From assembly GCA_017938485.1 (NCBI GenBank), contig JAGBBM010000082.1:1-39741 (forward strand): a stretch of DNA of 39,741 bases, in the 5' to 3' direction. Positions 7,459 to 16,047 of the stretch are shown one piece after another; position 1 is the first letter of the stretch; each line of letters opens with the position of its first letter. The position numbers and the translations under genes are program-made. Below the pieces are notes generated by a model. It saw only the letters and a program-made list of their open reading frames with translations. It searched no databases and was not told the DNA's origin. Origin of the DNA: Lachnospiraceae bacterium. GTDB lineage: Bacteria; Bacillota; Clostridia; Lachnospirales; Lachnospiraceae.

Positions 7459-9087
7459 ATGATTTGTGCTAGTAATGTAACACTTAGACTTGGAAAAAAG
7501 GCTTTGTTTGAAGATGTAAATATTAAGTTCACTGAGGGTAACTGCTATGGACTTATCGGTGCTAACGGTGCAGGAAAGTCTACTTTCTTGAAGATTCTTT
7601 CCGGTGAGCTTGAGCCAACTAACGGCGAAGTAATTATGAATGCGGGAGAGAGACTTTCAGTTCTTCAGCAGGATCACTTCAAATATGATGACTGTGTAGT
7701 TATGGATACAGTTATCATGGGTAACAAGAGACTTTATGAGGTTATGAAGGAAAAGGATGCCATCTATATGAAGGAAGACTTTTCTGATGAGGATGGTATA
7801 AGAGCATCAGAGCTTGAGGCAGAATTTGCTGAGATGGATGGTTGGAATGCTGAGGCGGATGCAGCAACTCTTCTTAACGGTCTTGGTGTAGAGACAGATA
7901 TACATTACAAGCAGATGAGTGAGCTGGACGGTAATCAGAAGGTAAAGGTACTTCTTGCTCAGGCACTTTTTGGTAATCCTGACGTACTCCTTCTCGACGA
8001 GCCTACCAACCACTTGGATTTGGATGCTATTGCATGGCTTGAGGAGTTCTTAATCAACTTTGACAATACAGTTATCGTTGTATCTCACGATAGATATTTC
8101 CTTAATAAGGTATGTACTCATATCGCAGATATCGATTATGCAAAGATTCAGCTTTACGCTGGTAACTACGACTTCTGGTATGAGTCTAGTCAGCTTATGA
8201 TTAAGCAGATGAAGGAAGCTAACAAGAAGAAGGAAGAAAAGATTAAGGAGTTGCAGGAATTCATTCAGAGATTCTCTGCAAATGCTTCTAAGTCAAAGCA
8301 GGCTACATCTCGTAAGAGAGCTCTTGAAAAGATTGAGCTGGATGAGATTAAGCCATCTAGTAGAAAGTATCCATACATCGATTTTAGACCAAAGAGAGAG
8401 ATTGGAAATGAGGTACTTACAGTATCAAATATCTCTAAGACTGTAGATGGTGTAAAGGTTCTTGATAACATTTCCTTTACTATTGGCCGTGAGGATAAGG
8501 TTGCTTTTGTTGGACCAAATACTATAGCTACAACTACATTATTTAAGATATTAGCTGGTGAGGAAGAGCCAGATGAGGGAACTTACAAGTGGGGAGTTAC
8601 AACTTCCCAGGGATATTTTCCTAAGGACAACACTAAAGAGTTTGATAATGATTTAGTTATTGCAGATTGGCTTGCTCAGTATTCGGATGATAAGGATGCT
8701 ACCTATGTAAGAGGCTTCCTTGGACGTATGCTTTTTGCCGGTGAGGACGGTGTGAAGAAGGTTAAGGTTCTTTCCGGTGGTGAGAAGGTTAGATGTCTTC
8801 TTTCAAAGCTTATGATTATGGGTTCAAACTGTCTCATCCTTGATGAGCCAACCAACCACCTTGATATGGAGTCTATTACAGCATTGAATAATGGACTTAT
8901 TAAGTATCCTGGTGTTGTACTTTTTGCTTGTCAGGATCATCAGTTTGTACAGACAACTGCTAATCGTATTATGGAGCTTACAGCTACAGGACTTATCGAC
9001 AAGCAGACTACTTACGATGAGTACCTTGCTAATGACGAGTTTGCAAGAAAACGTCAGATAATGAATATGGTTAAGGAAGAGGAGTAA
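7459..9087 (+). CDS. ABC-F ATPase, YkpA/YbiT type
   Basis: A 542-aa protein with two ATPase domains in one chain and no membrane segment, joined by the charged ABC-F linker (about residues 250-300, with the conserved RFSANASKSKQATSRK). It closely matches Bacillus YkpA. Domain 1 has Walker A GANGAGKS and LLLDEPTNHLD. Domain 2 has LSGGEK and LILDEPTNHLD but a degenerate Walker A (GPNTIATTT), as in YkpA. Unusually, the second switch region reads ACQDHQF, with Gln492 where relatives have SHDHQF. ABC-F proteins act on ribosomes (translation factors or antibiotic protection); this subgroup is not a classical resistance type. Start ATG 7459 follows AGAAAGG. trpS begins six bases after the stop, so the two are co-transcribed. 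Confidence 0.92.
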   Translation: MICASNVTLRLGKKALFEDVNIKFTEGNCYGLIGANGAGKSTFLKILSGELEPTNGEVIMNAGERLSVLQQDHFKYDDCVVMDTVIMGNKRLYEVMKEKDAIYMKEDFSDEDGIRASELEAEFAEMDGWNAEADAATLLNGLGVETDIHYKQMSELDGNQKVKVLLAQALFGNPDVLLLDEPTNHLDLDAIAWLEEFLINFDNTVIVVSHDRYFLNKVCTHIADIDYAKIQLYAGNYDFWYESSQLMIKQMKEANKKKEEKIKELQEFIQRFSANASKSKQATSRKRALEKIELDEIKPSSRKYPYIDFRPKREIGNEVLTVSNISKTVDGVKVLDNISFTIGREDKVAFVGPNTIATTTLFKILAGEEEPDEGTYKWGVTTSQGYFPKDNTKEFDNDLVIADWLAQYSDDKDATYVRGFLGRMLFAGEDGVKKVKVLSGGEKVRCLLSKLMIMGSNCLILDEPTNHLDMESITALNNGLIKYPGVVLFACQDHQFVQTTANRIMELTATGLIDKQTTYDEYLANDEFARKRQIMNMVKEEE

Positions 9088-9093
9088 TTAATT

Positions 9094-10104
9094 ATGATAG
9101 ATGGTAAGAAGACCATGCTTTCAGGTATGCAGTCTACAGGAATGATAACATTAGGCAATTACCTTGGAGCTCTTAAGAATTGGGTTAACCTTAATGATGA
9201 AGAGGATATTAAGTGTTTTTATGGAATTATGGATTTACATTCCATAACAGTAAGACAGAACCCAGCAGAATTTAGAAAAAATGCAAGAACATTGCTTCTT
9301 CTGTATATCGCAGCAGGACTTGACCCAGAGAAAAACTGCATATTCTATCAGTCACACGTGCCTGCACATTCAGAACTTGGCTGGATACTTGACTGCTATA
9401 CATACATGGGTGAGATGAATCGTATGACTCAGTTTAAGGATAAGGCAGCAAAGCATGCGGACAATATAAACACAGGACTTTTTACATATCCTGTACTTAT
9501 GGCAGCGGATATTCTTCTCTATCAGGCAGATCTTGTTCCTGTTGGAAAGGATCAGATGCAGCACCTTGAGATTACAAGAGATATTGCTAATAGATTTAAT
9601 GGTATATATGGTGACGTATTTACAATACCAGAGGCGTATATCGGCAAGAGTGGAGCCAAGATAATGAGTCTTCAGGACCCAACCAAGAAGATGTCAAAGT
9701 CTGACGAGAATCCAAATGCCAGCATATATCTCCTTGATGACAAGGATACAATTATGAGAAAGTTCAAGCGTGCTGTAACAGACTCAGATAACTGTATAGC
9801 ATACAGTGAGGATAAGCCTGGTATCAAGAACCTTATCGATATATATTGCGCAGTAACCAAGAAAACTCCAGATGAGGCAGTTAAGGATTTCACTGGACTT
9901 GGCTATGGACAGCTTAAGGAGATAGTTGGTGAGGCGGTAGCAGAGGAACTTGCACCACTTTACAGAAGATATGATGAGCTTCTTAAGGATAAGGAATATG
10001 TAGATAGAGCTATAAAGAATAATGCCGAACAGGCATCTTATTATGCAAACAAGACTCTTCGCAAGGTTAAGAAGAAGATTGGATTTACAGAAATGCCTAG
10101 ATAA
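9094..10104 (+). CDS. trpS: Tryptophanyl-tRNA synthetase
   Basis: A 336-aa class I aminoacyl-tRNA synthetase of normal bacterial TrpRS length, charging tRNA-Trp with tryptophan in the cytoplasm. The HIGH-equivalent region is TGMITLGNYLGAL (residues 15-27), followed by FYGIMDLHSIT and the TrpRS-typical PVGKDQMQHLE (149-159). KMSKS is exact at 199-203. Start ATG 9094 has GGAAGAGGAG upstream inside the end of the ABC-F gene. There is no T-box leader here; the gene appears to rely on the ABC-F promoter. A bidirectional hairpin follows. Confidence 0.97.
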   Translation: MIDGKKTMLSGMQSTGMITLGNYLGALKNWVNLNDEEDIKCFYGIMDLHSITVRQNPAEFRKNARTLLLLYIAAGLDPEKNCIFYQSHVPAHSELGWILDCYTYMGEMNRMTQFKDKAAKHADNINTGLFTYPVLMAADILLYQADLVPVGKDQMQHLEITRDIANRFNGIYGDVFTIPEAYIGKSGAKIMSLQDPTKKMSKSDENPNASIYLLDDKDTIMRKFKRAVTDSDNCIAYSEDKPGIKNLIDIYCAVTKKTPDEAVKDFTGLGYGQLKEIVGEAVAEELAPLYRRYDELLKDKEYVDRAIKNNAEQASYYANKTLRKVKKKIGFTEMPR

Positions 10105-10111
10105 ATTTAAG

Positions 10112-10150
10112 CCCCTTGAGTAATTTGATTTTACTCAAGGGACTTATTTT
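10112..10150. terminator. Bidirectional terminator between convergent genes
   Basis: CCCTTGAGTAA (10113-10123) pairs exactly with TTACTCAAGGG (10131-10141) around a 7-nt loop. It lies between the stops of trpS (+) and the minus-strand membrane protein gene. The T-run is weak on both sides, so efficiency is uncertain. Confidence 0.7.
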
Positions 10151-10985
10151 ATATCTCTAAATTGAAATTAAATATATAGTTTATCATTTTTTTAGTATTT
10201 ACTATGTTGCGTTCCTCTGAACCAGGAAAGCAGATGAAGATTTCTTCATAACCCAAATTAAGGCTTTTGGCAAAGTCTGTGTCACTTATGTCTATGGCAT
10301 ATGGGACATCTATGTCTGCATAGTTTTTTGCAGTGACCACCAAATCCGGATATTCTTCAAATATAATATCTTCCACATCCTTTGTGAGAATATCTTCTAT
10401 AGGGTATATAAGATTTGTTGAACTACAATATTCAAGACCGGCTCTGTCTGTAAATATAACATCGTAGAAGTTATCATAACAGTTCATAGGGAAGGTTGAA
10501 TAACTAGGGTCGTCTGCATTGTAGTTTTCGTCATAAGTTTCGAGACTTATATTGATTGAGGTAATGCCCAAAATTCTATCGGACTTGTCAAAGTCATAGT
10601 ATTCTTTGTAATCAAGAAAGGCATCTGTGTTAATCTGCAAATAATTTGGCGAATTGATAACCACATATGAAATTGCGACAGGTCTTGTGTTCTTGTATAT
10701 GGTTAAAGGCACAGATATCAAAAGGAATAAAAGCAGGGCTCCTATTATGAAATGCCACTTATAATAGTAGATAATGTACTTGGCCTTTTCTTTTTTTGAC
10801 ATGCCTTCCATATTCTTTTTTAGGCGGGCAAGCTTCGCCTTGGTTCTATCCTTGAATTTCATTTTTCTTATTTCAAGGTTATCTTCAGTGTTGAGCTCGG
10901 CTTCTGCGTTTTCTTCAAGTTCTGGTTCTGTTTTGGGTTCTAGTATAACGTTGTCTTCAATTGTTTTTGTATCATCTATATTCAT
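10149..10985 (-). CDS. Single-pass membrane protein of unknown function (YYKWH type)
   Basis: A 278-aa protein. A long acidic, low-complexity N-terminus (residues 5-40) is followed by a basic stretch and KEKAKYIIYYYKWHFI, then one membrane helix (about 78-97) and an outside domain of about 180 residues. The YYKWH motif just before a membrane segment recurs in many Lachnospiraceae proteins of unknown function. The outside part is rich in Asp and Tyr and has a pattern loosely like an extracytoplasmic solute-binding fold, but I cannot assign it. The start ATG (10983-10985 on the minus strand) has AAGGAGC upstream. Convergent with trpS, divergent from the hydrolase-like gene. Confidence 0.75.
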   Translation of the reverse strand: MNIDDTKTIEDNVILEPKTEPELEENAEAELNTEDNLEIRKMKFKDRTKAKLARLKKNMEGMSKKEKAKYIIYYYKWHFIIGALLLFLLISVPLTIYKNTRPVAISYVVINSPNYLQINTDAFLDYKEYYDFDKSDRILGITSINISLETYDENYNADDPSYSTFPMNCYDNFYDVIFTDRAGLEYCSSTNLIYPIEDILTKDVEDIIFEEYPDLVVTAKNYADIDVPYAIDISDTDFAKSLNLGYEEIFICFPGSEERNIVNTKKMINYIFNFNLEI

Positions 10986-11086
10986 ATATAGCTCCTTGTT
11001 GATTCTTTCTCGGGGGTTATTGTATCATATTGTCCCATTAATATAAAGGAAAAAACTGTGAAAAATTGTGAAAAAGATAAAAACTA

Positions 11087-11115
11087 TTTACAATTGTTTT
11101 ATTCTTTATTATTAT
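11087..11115 (+). promoter_or_regulatory. Sigma-A type promoter for the hydrolase-like gene
   Basis: TTTACA (11087-11092), 17-bp spacer, TATTAT (11110-11115), 48 bp before the start codon. The rest of the intergenic stretch 10986-11086 is AT-rich with no clear element. Confidence 0.6.
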
Positions 11116-11163
11116 AACTAAATGAATAAAAAGTAAAGACACCTTGGAAATGGAGATAAAAAT

Positions 11164-12228
11164 ATGAAAAATTCTAAATTAAAAAAATTCCTGCATAAGT
11201 TCTTTAAAATCTTCATAATATTTATGATTGGAACAGCAGTTATCAATATTGTGTTATTTTTAGTTATATTCCTTAATCATCAAAATAAATTGAATAAGGA
11301 AGAGGGACTTCTTGTTCCGCCGGGAGAAATGGTTGAGGTAAATGGTCATGATATGCACGTGATAAAAACCGGTAATGAGGATTCACAGTATACCTTGGTA
11401 TTTTTGCATAATTCGGGTATAGTTGATGACTCCGTGGCACTAATTCCTTTATTTGATGAATTAAAAGAAGAGTTTCAGCTTATATATGTTGATAGAAGCG
11501 GTGTTGGCTACAGTGAGGTGAGTGAGAGTCCTAGAGACATAGAGACTATGACTGAAGAAACACGTATGGCGTTGTCAAAGGTGGGCGTTGAAGATAATAT
11601 AATTATCGTTCCCCTTGGAACTGCCGGTATAGAGGCTATACACTGGGCTAATACTTATCCGGATGAGATTGATGGAATTATCGGAATAAATATGAATTAT
11701 CCAGAACAATTTGAGGATATAACAGTGGAAGAATATTGTGGATTCTTTGATTACCTTATGATGGGCTTCACAAAGATAGGTGGAATCAGATTGGTTCCTA
11801 GCGCATATCCAAACAATGATTTCGGCTTATATACAGATGCACAGATGAGAGTGCGAAAGGCTCTTATATCTAGAGGATTTTATACAAAGGATATGTATAA
11901 TGAAGATATGGCAACGATTGATAATGCAGCTAAGGTTACAGCAGAGGGTATGCCGGATGAACAGATGTATCTTATATATTCAAATCCTTTGATGGAACCA
12001 TATGTAAATGAGAGTGAAAGTGTAAACGAACAATATAATGATGCTTTAGAGGAAAATTCTGAGGTTGATTATATAGATGAGTATAACAAACCGGTAAAAG
12101 AGTATTTCTCTGGTATGGATAATGTTGTTATAGATGAGATTTCCGGTCCTGCGAGAGTATATATATATTGTCCTGAGGAAGTGGCAAAGCTCATTAAAGA
12201 TTATGTCAACAACGAAATGTTACAATAA
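11164..12228 (+). CDS. Membrane-anchored alpha/beta-hydrolase-like protein lacking the nucleophile Ser
   Basis: A 354-aa protein. A basic N-terminus and one membrane helix (about 15-37) anchor an outside alpha/beta-hydrolase fold: strand and oxyanion region TLVFLHNSG (77-85), LIYVDRSGVGYSE (106-118), then IIIVPLGTAGIEAIHWA (146-162). That last segment is the nucleophile elbow, normally GHSMGG, but the Ser position is Gly152 (codon 11617-11619). Near the C-terminus the loop that usually carries the catalytic His (GAGHY-like) reads SGPARVYIYCPEEVAKLI, with no His. The chain is intact and full length, so this looks like a pseudo-enzyme rather than a decayed gene. Start: ATG 11164 behind TGGAGAT. 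The role may be binding or sensing at the cell surface. Confidence 0.78.
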   Translation: MKNSKLKKFLHKFFKIFIIFMIGTAVINIVLFLVIFLNHQNKLNKEEGLLVPPGEMVEVNGHDMHVIKTGNEDSQYTLVFLHNSGIVDDSVALIPLFDELKEEFQLIYVDRSGVGYSEVSESPRDIETMTEETRMALSKVGVEDNIIIVPLGTAGIEAIHWANTYPDEIDGIIGINMNYPEQFEDITVEEYCGFFDYLMMGFTKIGGIRLVPSAYPNNDFGLYTDAQMRVRKALISRGFYTKDMYNEDMATIDNAAKVTAEGMPDEQMYLIYSNPLMEPYVNESESVNEQYNDALEENSEVDYIDEYNKPVKEYFSGMDNVVIDEISGPARVYIYCPEEVAKLIKDYVNNEMLQ

Positions 12229-12291
12229 TGTTACAAATTATAAAAATTTAGTAAAAATGCAAAAATGTACAAAGAAAAATTAAAATAATGC

Positions 12292-12320
12292 TTGCAAAAT
12301 TGTTTAATATGTCCTATAAT
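12292..12320 (+). promoter_or_regulatory. Strong promoter of the sugar-importer operon
   Basis: TTGCAA (12292-12297), exact 17-bp spacer, TATAAT (12315-12320). The transcript should start near 12327, giving a 5' leader of about 228 nt. Confidence 0.8.
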
Positions 12321-12325
12321 TACCT

Positions 12326-12548
12326 TAGTCGCGACAGATATGTTGTGACATTATGCAATTTTTTAAGGAACCAACAGTCAAAGACTGATTATGAATAGGT
12401 TCATACAGCATCCTTTTTGGATGGTACATATTAGTCTTGTGTCACCAGTATTGATGATAACGCTCAATAGTTAGCTTTGGTATTGGTCGATGTTTGCTGA
12501 TAAGGAAGTTCGGGAAGGATAGCACAACACACATTATAAAAAGGAGGG
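12326..12548 (+). promoter_or_regulatory. Long structured 5' leader of the sugar-importer operon
   Basis: The gene-free stretch 12229-12555 holds the promoter and this leader. Successive hairpins can be drawn: 12328-12335 with 12342-12349 (8 bp, two G-U); 12375-12379 with 12383-12387; 12390-12395 with 12400-12405; 12409-12413 with 12419-12423 (loop of five U); 12449-12454 with 12464-12469. A competing pairing joins 12444-12450 to 12481-12487. It ends at the ribosome site AAGGAGGG (12541-12548). It matches no riboswitch class I can recognise. Function is inferred: RNA stability or cis-regulation. Confidence 0.5.
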
Positions 12549-12555
12549 TTTTTTT

Positions 12556-13950
12556 GTGAAAAAATTCAAAAAAGCAATGGCTTTATCATTAGCACTTGCA
12601 ATGGGACTTTCTCTCGTAGCTTGTGGCGATGATAAGAAAGACGACAAAGACACTACAGAGGCAGAAAAGGATACTACAGAGACAGCAGGCGATGACACTA
12701 CAGCTCCAGATGATGGCGCTGAGATGATCAACGGTGAAATCAAGATGCCTTCAGCTGATGGAGAGAAGATTTATGTTTACTCATGGAATGATGAGTTAGG
12801 AAACAGAATCGATACTCACTTCAGAAGCAGATATCCTGAGTTATCAGACTTAGTAGTTTACGAGAACCTTAACGTTTCTGGTACTACTGATGAGTATCCT
12901 GCAAAGATCGCTGGTGCTGTTGATTCAGACAAGTACCCATCAATCTTCGCTGCTGATGAGTCTTTAGCATTAAACTTCATGGAGCAGAATTATGTTGCAC
13001 CACTTTCAGAGGCTGGTATTACTGCAGAGATGTATGCTGAGTCAGCTTACGCTTACACTGTAGATTACGGTACTAACGATGCTGGTGAGCTTATGGCTGC
13101 TACATGGCAGGCAACTCCTGGTATCCTTTGCTACAACGTAGCAATCGCTGAGGAAGTTCTTGGAACTAAGGATGAGGCAGAAGTTCAGGCTATGCTTTCA
13201 GACTGGGATGGTTTCTTCGAAGTAGCTCAGAAGATGAAGGATGCTGGATACTACATGGTATCAGGTCCAGACGAAGTTAAGTATCCATTACTTGCTCAGA
13301 AGACTTCACCATGGGTTGTTGATGGTAAGCTTAATGTTGATAACGGTATGACTAAGGATATGTTAGAGCTTTCAAAGAAGATCTACGATGAGGGTTACTC
13401 AGCAAACGCTGCTCAGTGGTCATCAGAGTGGACAGCTAACATGTCAAACGGAACAGTATTCTGTTTCTTCGGAACTACTTGGTATATGTCAGATACAGTA
13501 TTCGTAACTGAGGACGTATTATATCGTGGATGTACTGGTCCTACTGGTTACTACTGGGGTGGTTCATACTTCCTTCTTGGAAAGGACTGTCCAAACAAGG
13601 AGTTAGCAGGTCTTGTAATTTATACACTTACTTGTGATGAGGAGGCTATGTATGACCTCTACGCAATCGATGGCGATTTCCCTAACAACTCAATCGCTGT
13701 AGAGAAGCTTATCGCTGATGGCGTTGGTGCTATTGAGAAGCTTGATGGAACTAATCCATGTGCTGCATTCCACGAGGGTGCTCAGAAGATCGACCTTAGC
13801 AACTCAACTGCTTTCGATAGCCAGATCAACAACTGTTTATCAACAGTTTCTGGTATGTACAACACTGGTGAGCTTTCATCTGTAGAGGATGCTATTGCAG
13901 AGCTTAAGGCTCAGGTAGCTGGTTCTCTTACAGCAATCACAGTAGAGTAA
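12556..13950 (+). CDS. Sugar ABC transporter solute-binding lipoprotein
   Basis: A 464-aa extracellular solute-binding protein of the carbohydrate (family 1, MalE-like) type. It has a lipoprotein signal peptide with lipobox LVAC and Cys23 as the anchor, then a low-complexity Asp/Lys/Thr linker (about residues 24-55) that tethers the binding domain to the membrane. The start is GTG 12556, set by AAGGAGGG at 12541-12548; this non-ATG start follows a T-run. Codon choice (many TTC, AAC, GCT) differs from the neighbours and suggests very high expression. It heads an operon with two permease genes. The particular sugar cannot be read from sequence. Confidence 0.93.
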   Translation: MKKFKKAMALSLALAMGLSLVACGDDKKDDKDTTEAEKDTTETAGDDTTAPDDGAEMINGEIKMPSADGEKIYVYSWNDELGNRIDTHFRSRYPELSDLVVYENLNVSGTTDEYPAKIAGAVDSDKYPSIFAADESLALNFMEQNYVAPLSEAGITAEMYAESAYAYTVDYGTNDAGELMAATWQATPGILCYNVAIAEEVLGTKDEAEVQAMLSDWDGFFEVAQKMKDAGYYMVSGPDEVKYPLLAQKTSPWVVDGKLNVDNGMTKDMLELSKKIYDEGYSANAAQWSSEWTANMSNGTVFCFFGTTWYMSDTVFVTEDVLYRGCTGPTGYYWGGSYFLLGKDCPNKELAGLVIYTLTCDEEAMYDLYAIDGDFPNNSIAVEKLIADGVGAIEKLDGTNPCAAFHEGAQKIDLSNSTAFDSQINNCLSTVSGMYNTGELSSVEDAIAELKAQVAGSLTAITVE

Positions 13951-13988
13951 TAATTAGTATACTATTAATTTAGATTATACTTATATGG

Positions 13989-14016
13989 TTATGCACCGGA
14001 TTCGTCCGGTGCATAA
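13989..14016 (+). terminator. UUCG-capped hairpin after the binding-protein gene
   Basis: A perfect 12-bp stem (13989-14000 with 14005-14016) closed by a TTCG tetraloop. It is followed by TTTAAAAAAA, not a good T-run, so it probably acts as a 3'-end stabiliser or partial terminator that leaves binding-protein mRNA in excess over permease mRNA. Confidence 0.75.
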
Positions 14017-14037
14017 TTTAAAAAAATATTTAACCCT

Positions 14038-14100
14038 GTTAGGCATTTTATAAGCTGTATTGTCTTTTTTTAGGTGAGTACAGCTTATAAAATGTCTGAC
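14038..14100. repeat. 22-bp inverted repeat between binding-protein and permease genes
   Basis: Arm 14038-14059 pairs with 14079-14100 over 22 positions, all complementary if G-U pairs are allowed, around a 19-nt loop that contains a run of seven T. It is too long for an ordinary terminator and sits 57 bp before the permease start. It could be an RNase III processing site or a small repeat element. Confidence 0.75.
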
Positions 14101-14156
14101 GGAAGAAACGTGAAAATATTTTTTTGATAAAACAAAAAGGTTGGGGAAGTGAAAAT

Positions 14157-15134
14157 ATGAAAAAAAAGACAGTTGAATATGGAAAATATGGATATATATT
14201 CATAGCTCCATTCTTCATAGTATTCTTATTATTCCAGTTATACCCATTGATTTATACTTTCTATTTAAGTTTTGTTGAGTACAGAGTAGACTCTACATAT
14301 GAGTGGACTGAGCCACACTTCTATGGCTTTAAGAACTATCTTCAGGTTCTTACTGCAAAGGACTTCCGTAACGGTGGTGCTATAGTTTGGTTTGACACTA
14401 TTCCTATGAACTCAATCAAACAGACAGTTATTATCTGGGTAATTAACTTTATCCCACAGATTCTTTTAGCTTTACTTCTTGCTGCATGGTTTACAGATAC
14501 AGTAGTTAAGCTTAAGGGTCAGGGTGCATTCAAGGTAATGATGTTCCTTCCAAATATCATTACTGCATCATCTATCGCTATCTTATTCTATAACCTCTTT
14601 GGTAATAATGGACCAATTACGTTGTTCTTCAAGAAGTTACATGTTATTAAACAGGATTATAGCTACTTAGATGATAGATTTGGTACAGTTGCATTGATTG
14701 GTTTCATGCAATTCTGGATGTGGTATGGTAATACAATGATAGTCCTTATTGCAGGTATCCTTGGTATCAACCCATCACTTTACGAGGCGGCTATGGTTGA
14801 CGGCGCAAATGGTAAGCAGCAGTTCTTCAGCATTACATTACCTTTGTTAAAGCCAATCATTCAGTTTACATTAGTAACATCTGCAATAGGTGGTTTACAG
14901 ATGTACGATATCCCATCATTGTTCAATGTTAACAACGGTCAGGGTCTCCCTGGACGTGCGTCACATACAGTTACAATGATGATCAGAGAGATCGCATTCC
15001 AGCAGCAGCCAGACTATGGTTATGCAGCTGCATTATCTGTAATATTGTTCCTCTTCACACTTGTTATAAGCTTAGTATTCTTTGCTGCAACAAGAGACAG
15101 AGAACCAAAGCAGAAACATGCAGTAATAAGATAG
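14157..15134 (+). CDS. Sugar ABC transporter permease, MalF/UgpA type
   Basis: A 325-aa inner-membrane permease with about six membrane helices, the first starting at about residue 14 (YIFIAPFFIVFLLF). The cytoplasmic EAA loop, which docks onto the ATPase, is present as YEAAMVDGANGKQQFFSI, followed by LPLLKPII. Start chosen at ATG 14157 because GGGGAAG lies at 14142-14148; an upstream in-frame TTG at 14124 has no ribosome site. Its partner permease follows 15 bp later. No ATPase gene is in the operon. Confidence 0.93.
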   Translation: MKKKTVEYGKYGYIFIAPFFIVFLLFQLYPLIYTFYLSFVEYRVDSTYEWTEPHFYGFKNYLQVLTAKDFRNGGAIVWFDTIPMNSIKQTVIIWVINFIPQILLALLLAAWFTDTVVKLKGQGAFKVMMFLPNIITASSIAILFYNLFGNNGPITLFFKKLHVIKQDYSYLDDRFGTVALIGFMQFWMWYGNTMIVLIAGILGINPSLYEAAMVDGANGKQQFFSITLPLLKPIIQFTLVTSAIGGLQMYDIPSLFNVNNGQGLPGRASHTVTMMIREIAFQQQPDYGYAAALSVILFLFTLVISLVFFAATRDREPKQKHAVIR

Positions 15135-15149
15135 GGGGGTGTGTGAATA

Positions 15150-16028
15150 ATGGCTAAAAGTACAATTGGAATTGATGAAAGTTATTCAGCAAAGATTCGT
15201 GCGACTAAGATTTTCCGTACCGTTGTTTGCATAATCCTTTGTATCGTGAGTGTATTCCCATTCTATATTATGATTGTTAATGCTACATTACCATCATCTA
15301 GAATTCAGCAGGGTATTGCACTTATCCCAGGTGGCGAGCTTGTTGCTAACTTCACTGGTATGCTTAAGGAGACTGCCGGAACAGCTACTAACGTTTGGGA
15401 GGCTATGTTACACAGCTGTATGATTGCTATCCCAGCAACTGTTCTTCAGGTTTACTTTGCGACATTTACAGCGTATGGTCTTACTGTTTATCAGTTTAAG
15501 CTCAGAAATCTTGCATGGTCATTTATCATGGCAATCATGATGATTCCTGCACAGGTATCAATCATTGGTTTCATGGATTTCATGAAGAAACTTGGTGTAT
15601 ATGGAAGTTATATTCCACTTATTGTTCCTGCTCTTGCAGCACCATCAACAGTTTACTTTATGAAGCAGTATATGACTGGTGCACTTTCTGTTGAGATTAT
15701 TGAGGCGGCCAGAATTGATGGTTCAGGTGAGTTTGCTACTTTCAACAAGATAGCATTACCACTTATGAAGCCAGCCATGGCTACTCAGGCTATATTCGCT
15801 TTCATTGCATCATGGAATAACTTATATACTCCTACAATGATGATTACAGATACTGAGAAGTATACTCTTCCAATGTTCGTTCAGGGTCTTAGATCTGATG
15901 CGATTAGAGTTAACTACGGTTATGTATACGTAGGTCTTACATTGACTGTATTACCTCTTTTGGTTGTATACTTTGCATTATCAAAGTACATTATCGCCGG
16001 TGTTGCACTCGGTGGTGTTAAGGAGTAA
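15150..16028 (+). CDS. Sugar ABC transporter permease, MalG/UgpE type
   Basis: A 292-aa permease with about six membrane helices and the EAA loop IEAARIDGSGEFATFNKIALPLMKP (about residues 185-209). It forms the transmembrane heterodimer with the preceding permease. Start ATG 15150 has AGGGGGG upstream. The last gene of the operon; a classic terminator follows. The missing ATPase is presumably a shared MsmK/MsmX-type protein encoded elsewhere. Confidence 0.93.
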   Translation: MAKSTIGIDESYSAKIRATKIFRTVVCIILCIVSVFPFYIMIVNATLPSSRIQQGIALIPGGELVANFTGMLKETAGTATNVWEAMLHSCMIAIPATVLQVYFATFTAYGLTVYQFKLRNLAWSFIMAIMMIPAQVSIIGFMDFMKKLGVYGSYIPLIVPALAAPSTVYFMKQYMTGALSVEIIEAARIDGSGEFATFNKIALPLMKPAMATQAIFAFIASWNNLYTPTMMITDTEKYTLPMFVQGLRSDAIRVNYGYVYVGLTLTVLPLLVVYFALSKYIIAGVALGGVKE

Positions 16029-16047
16029 TTCCTAATATATTTTTTAA

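Noticed and set aside
7459-9087. Degenerate second Walker A of the ABC-F protein as a sign of a pseudogene
   Set aside because: YkpA-type proteins normally have this change; the frame is intact.
9088-9093. A T-box leader before trpS
   Set aside because: Only six bases separate it from the ABC-F gene, and no T-box sequence is seen upstream of that gene either.
12229-12291. Terminator after the hydrolase-like gene
   Set aside because: AT-rich, no convincing stem; transcription may read into the sugar-importer promoter region.
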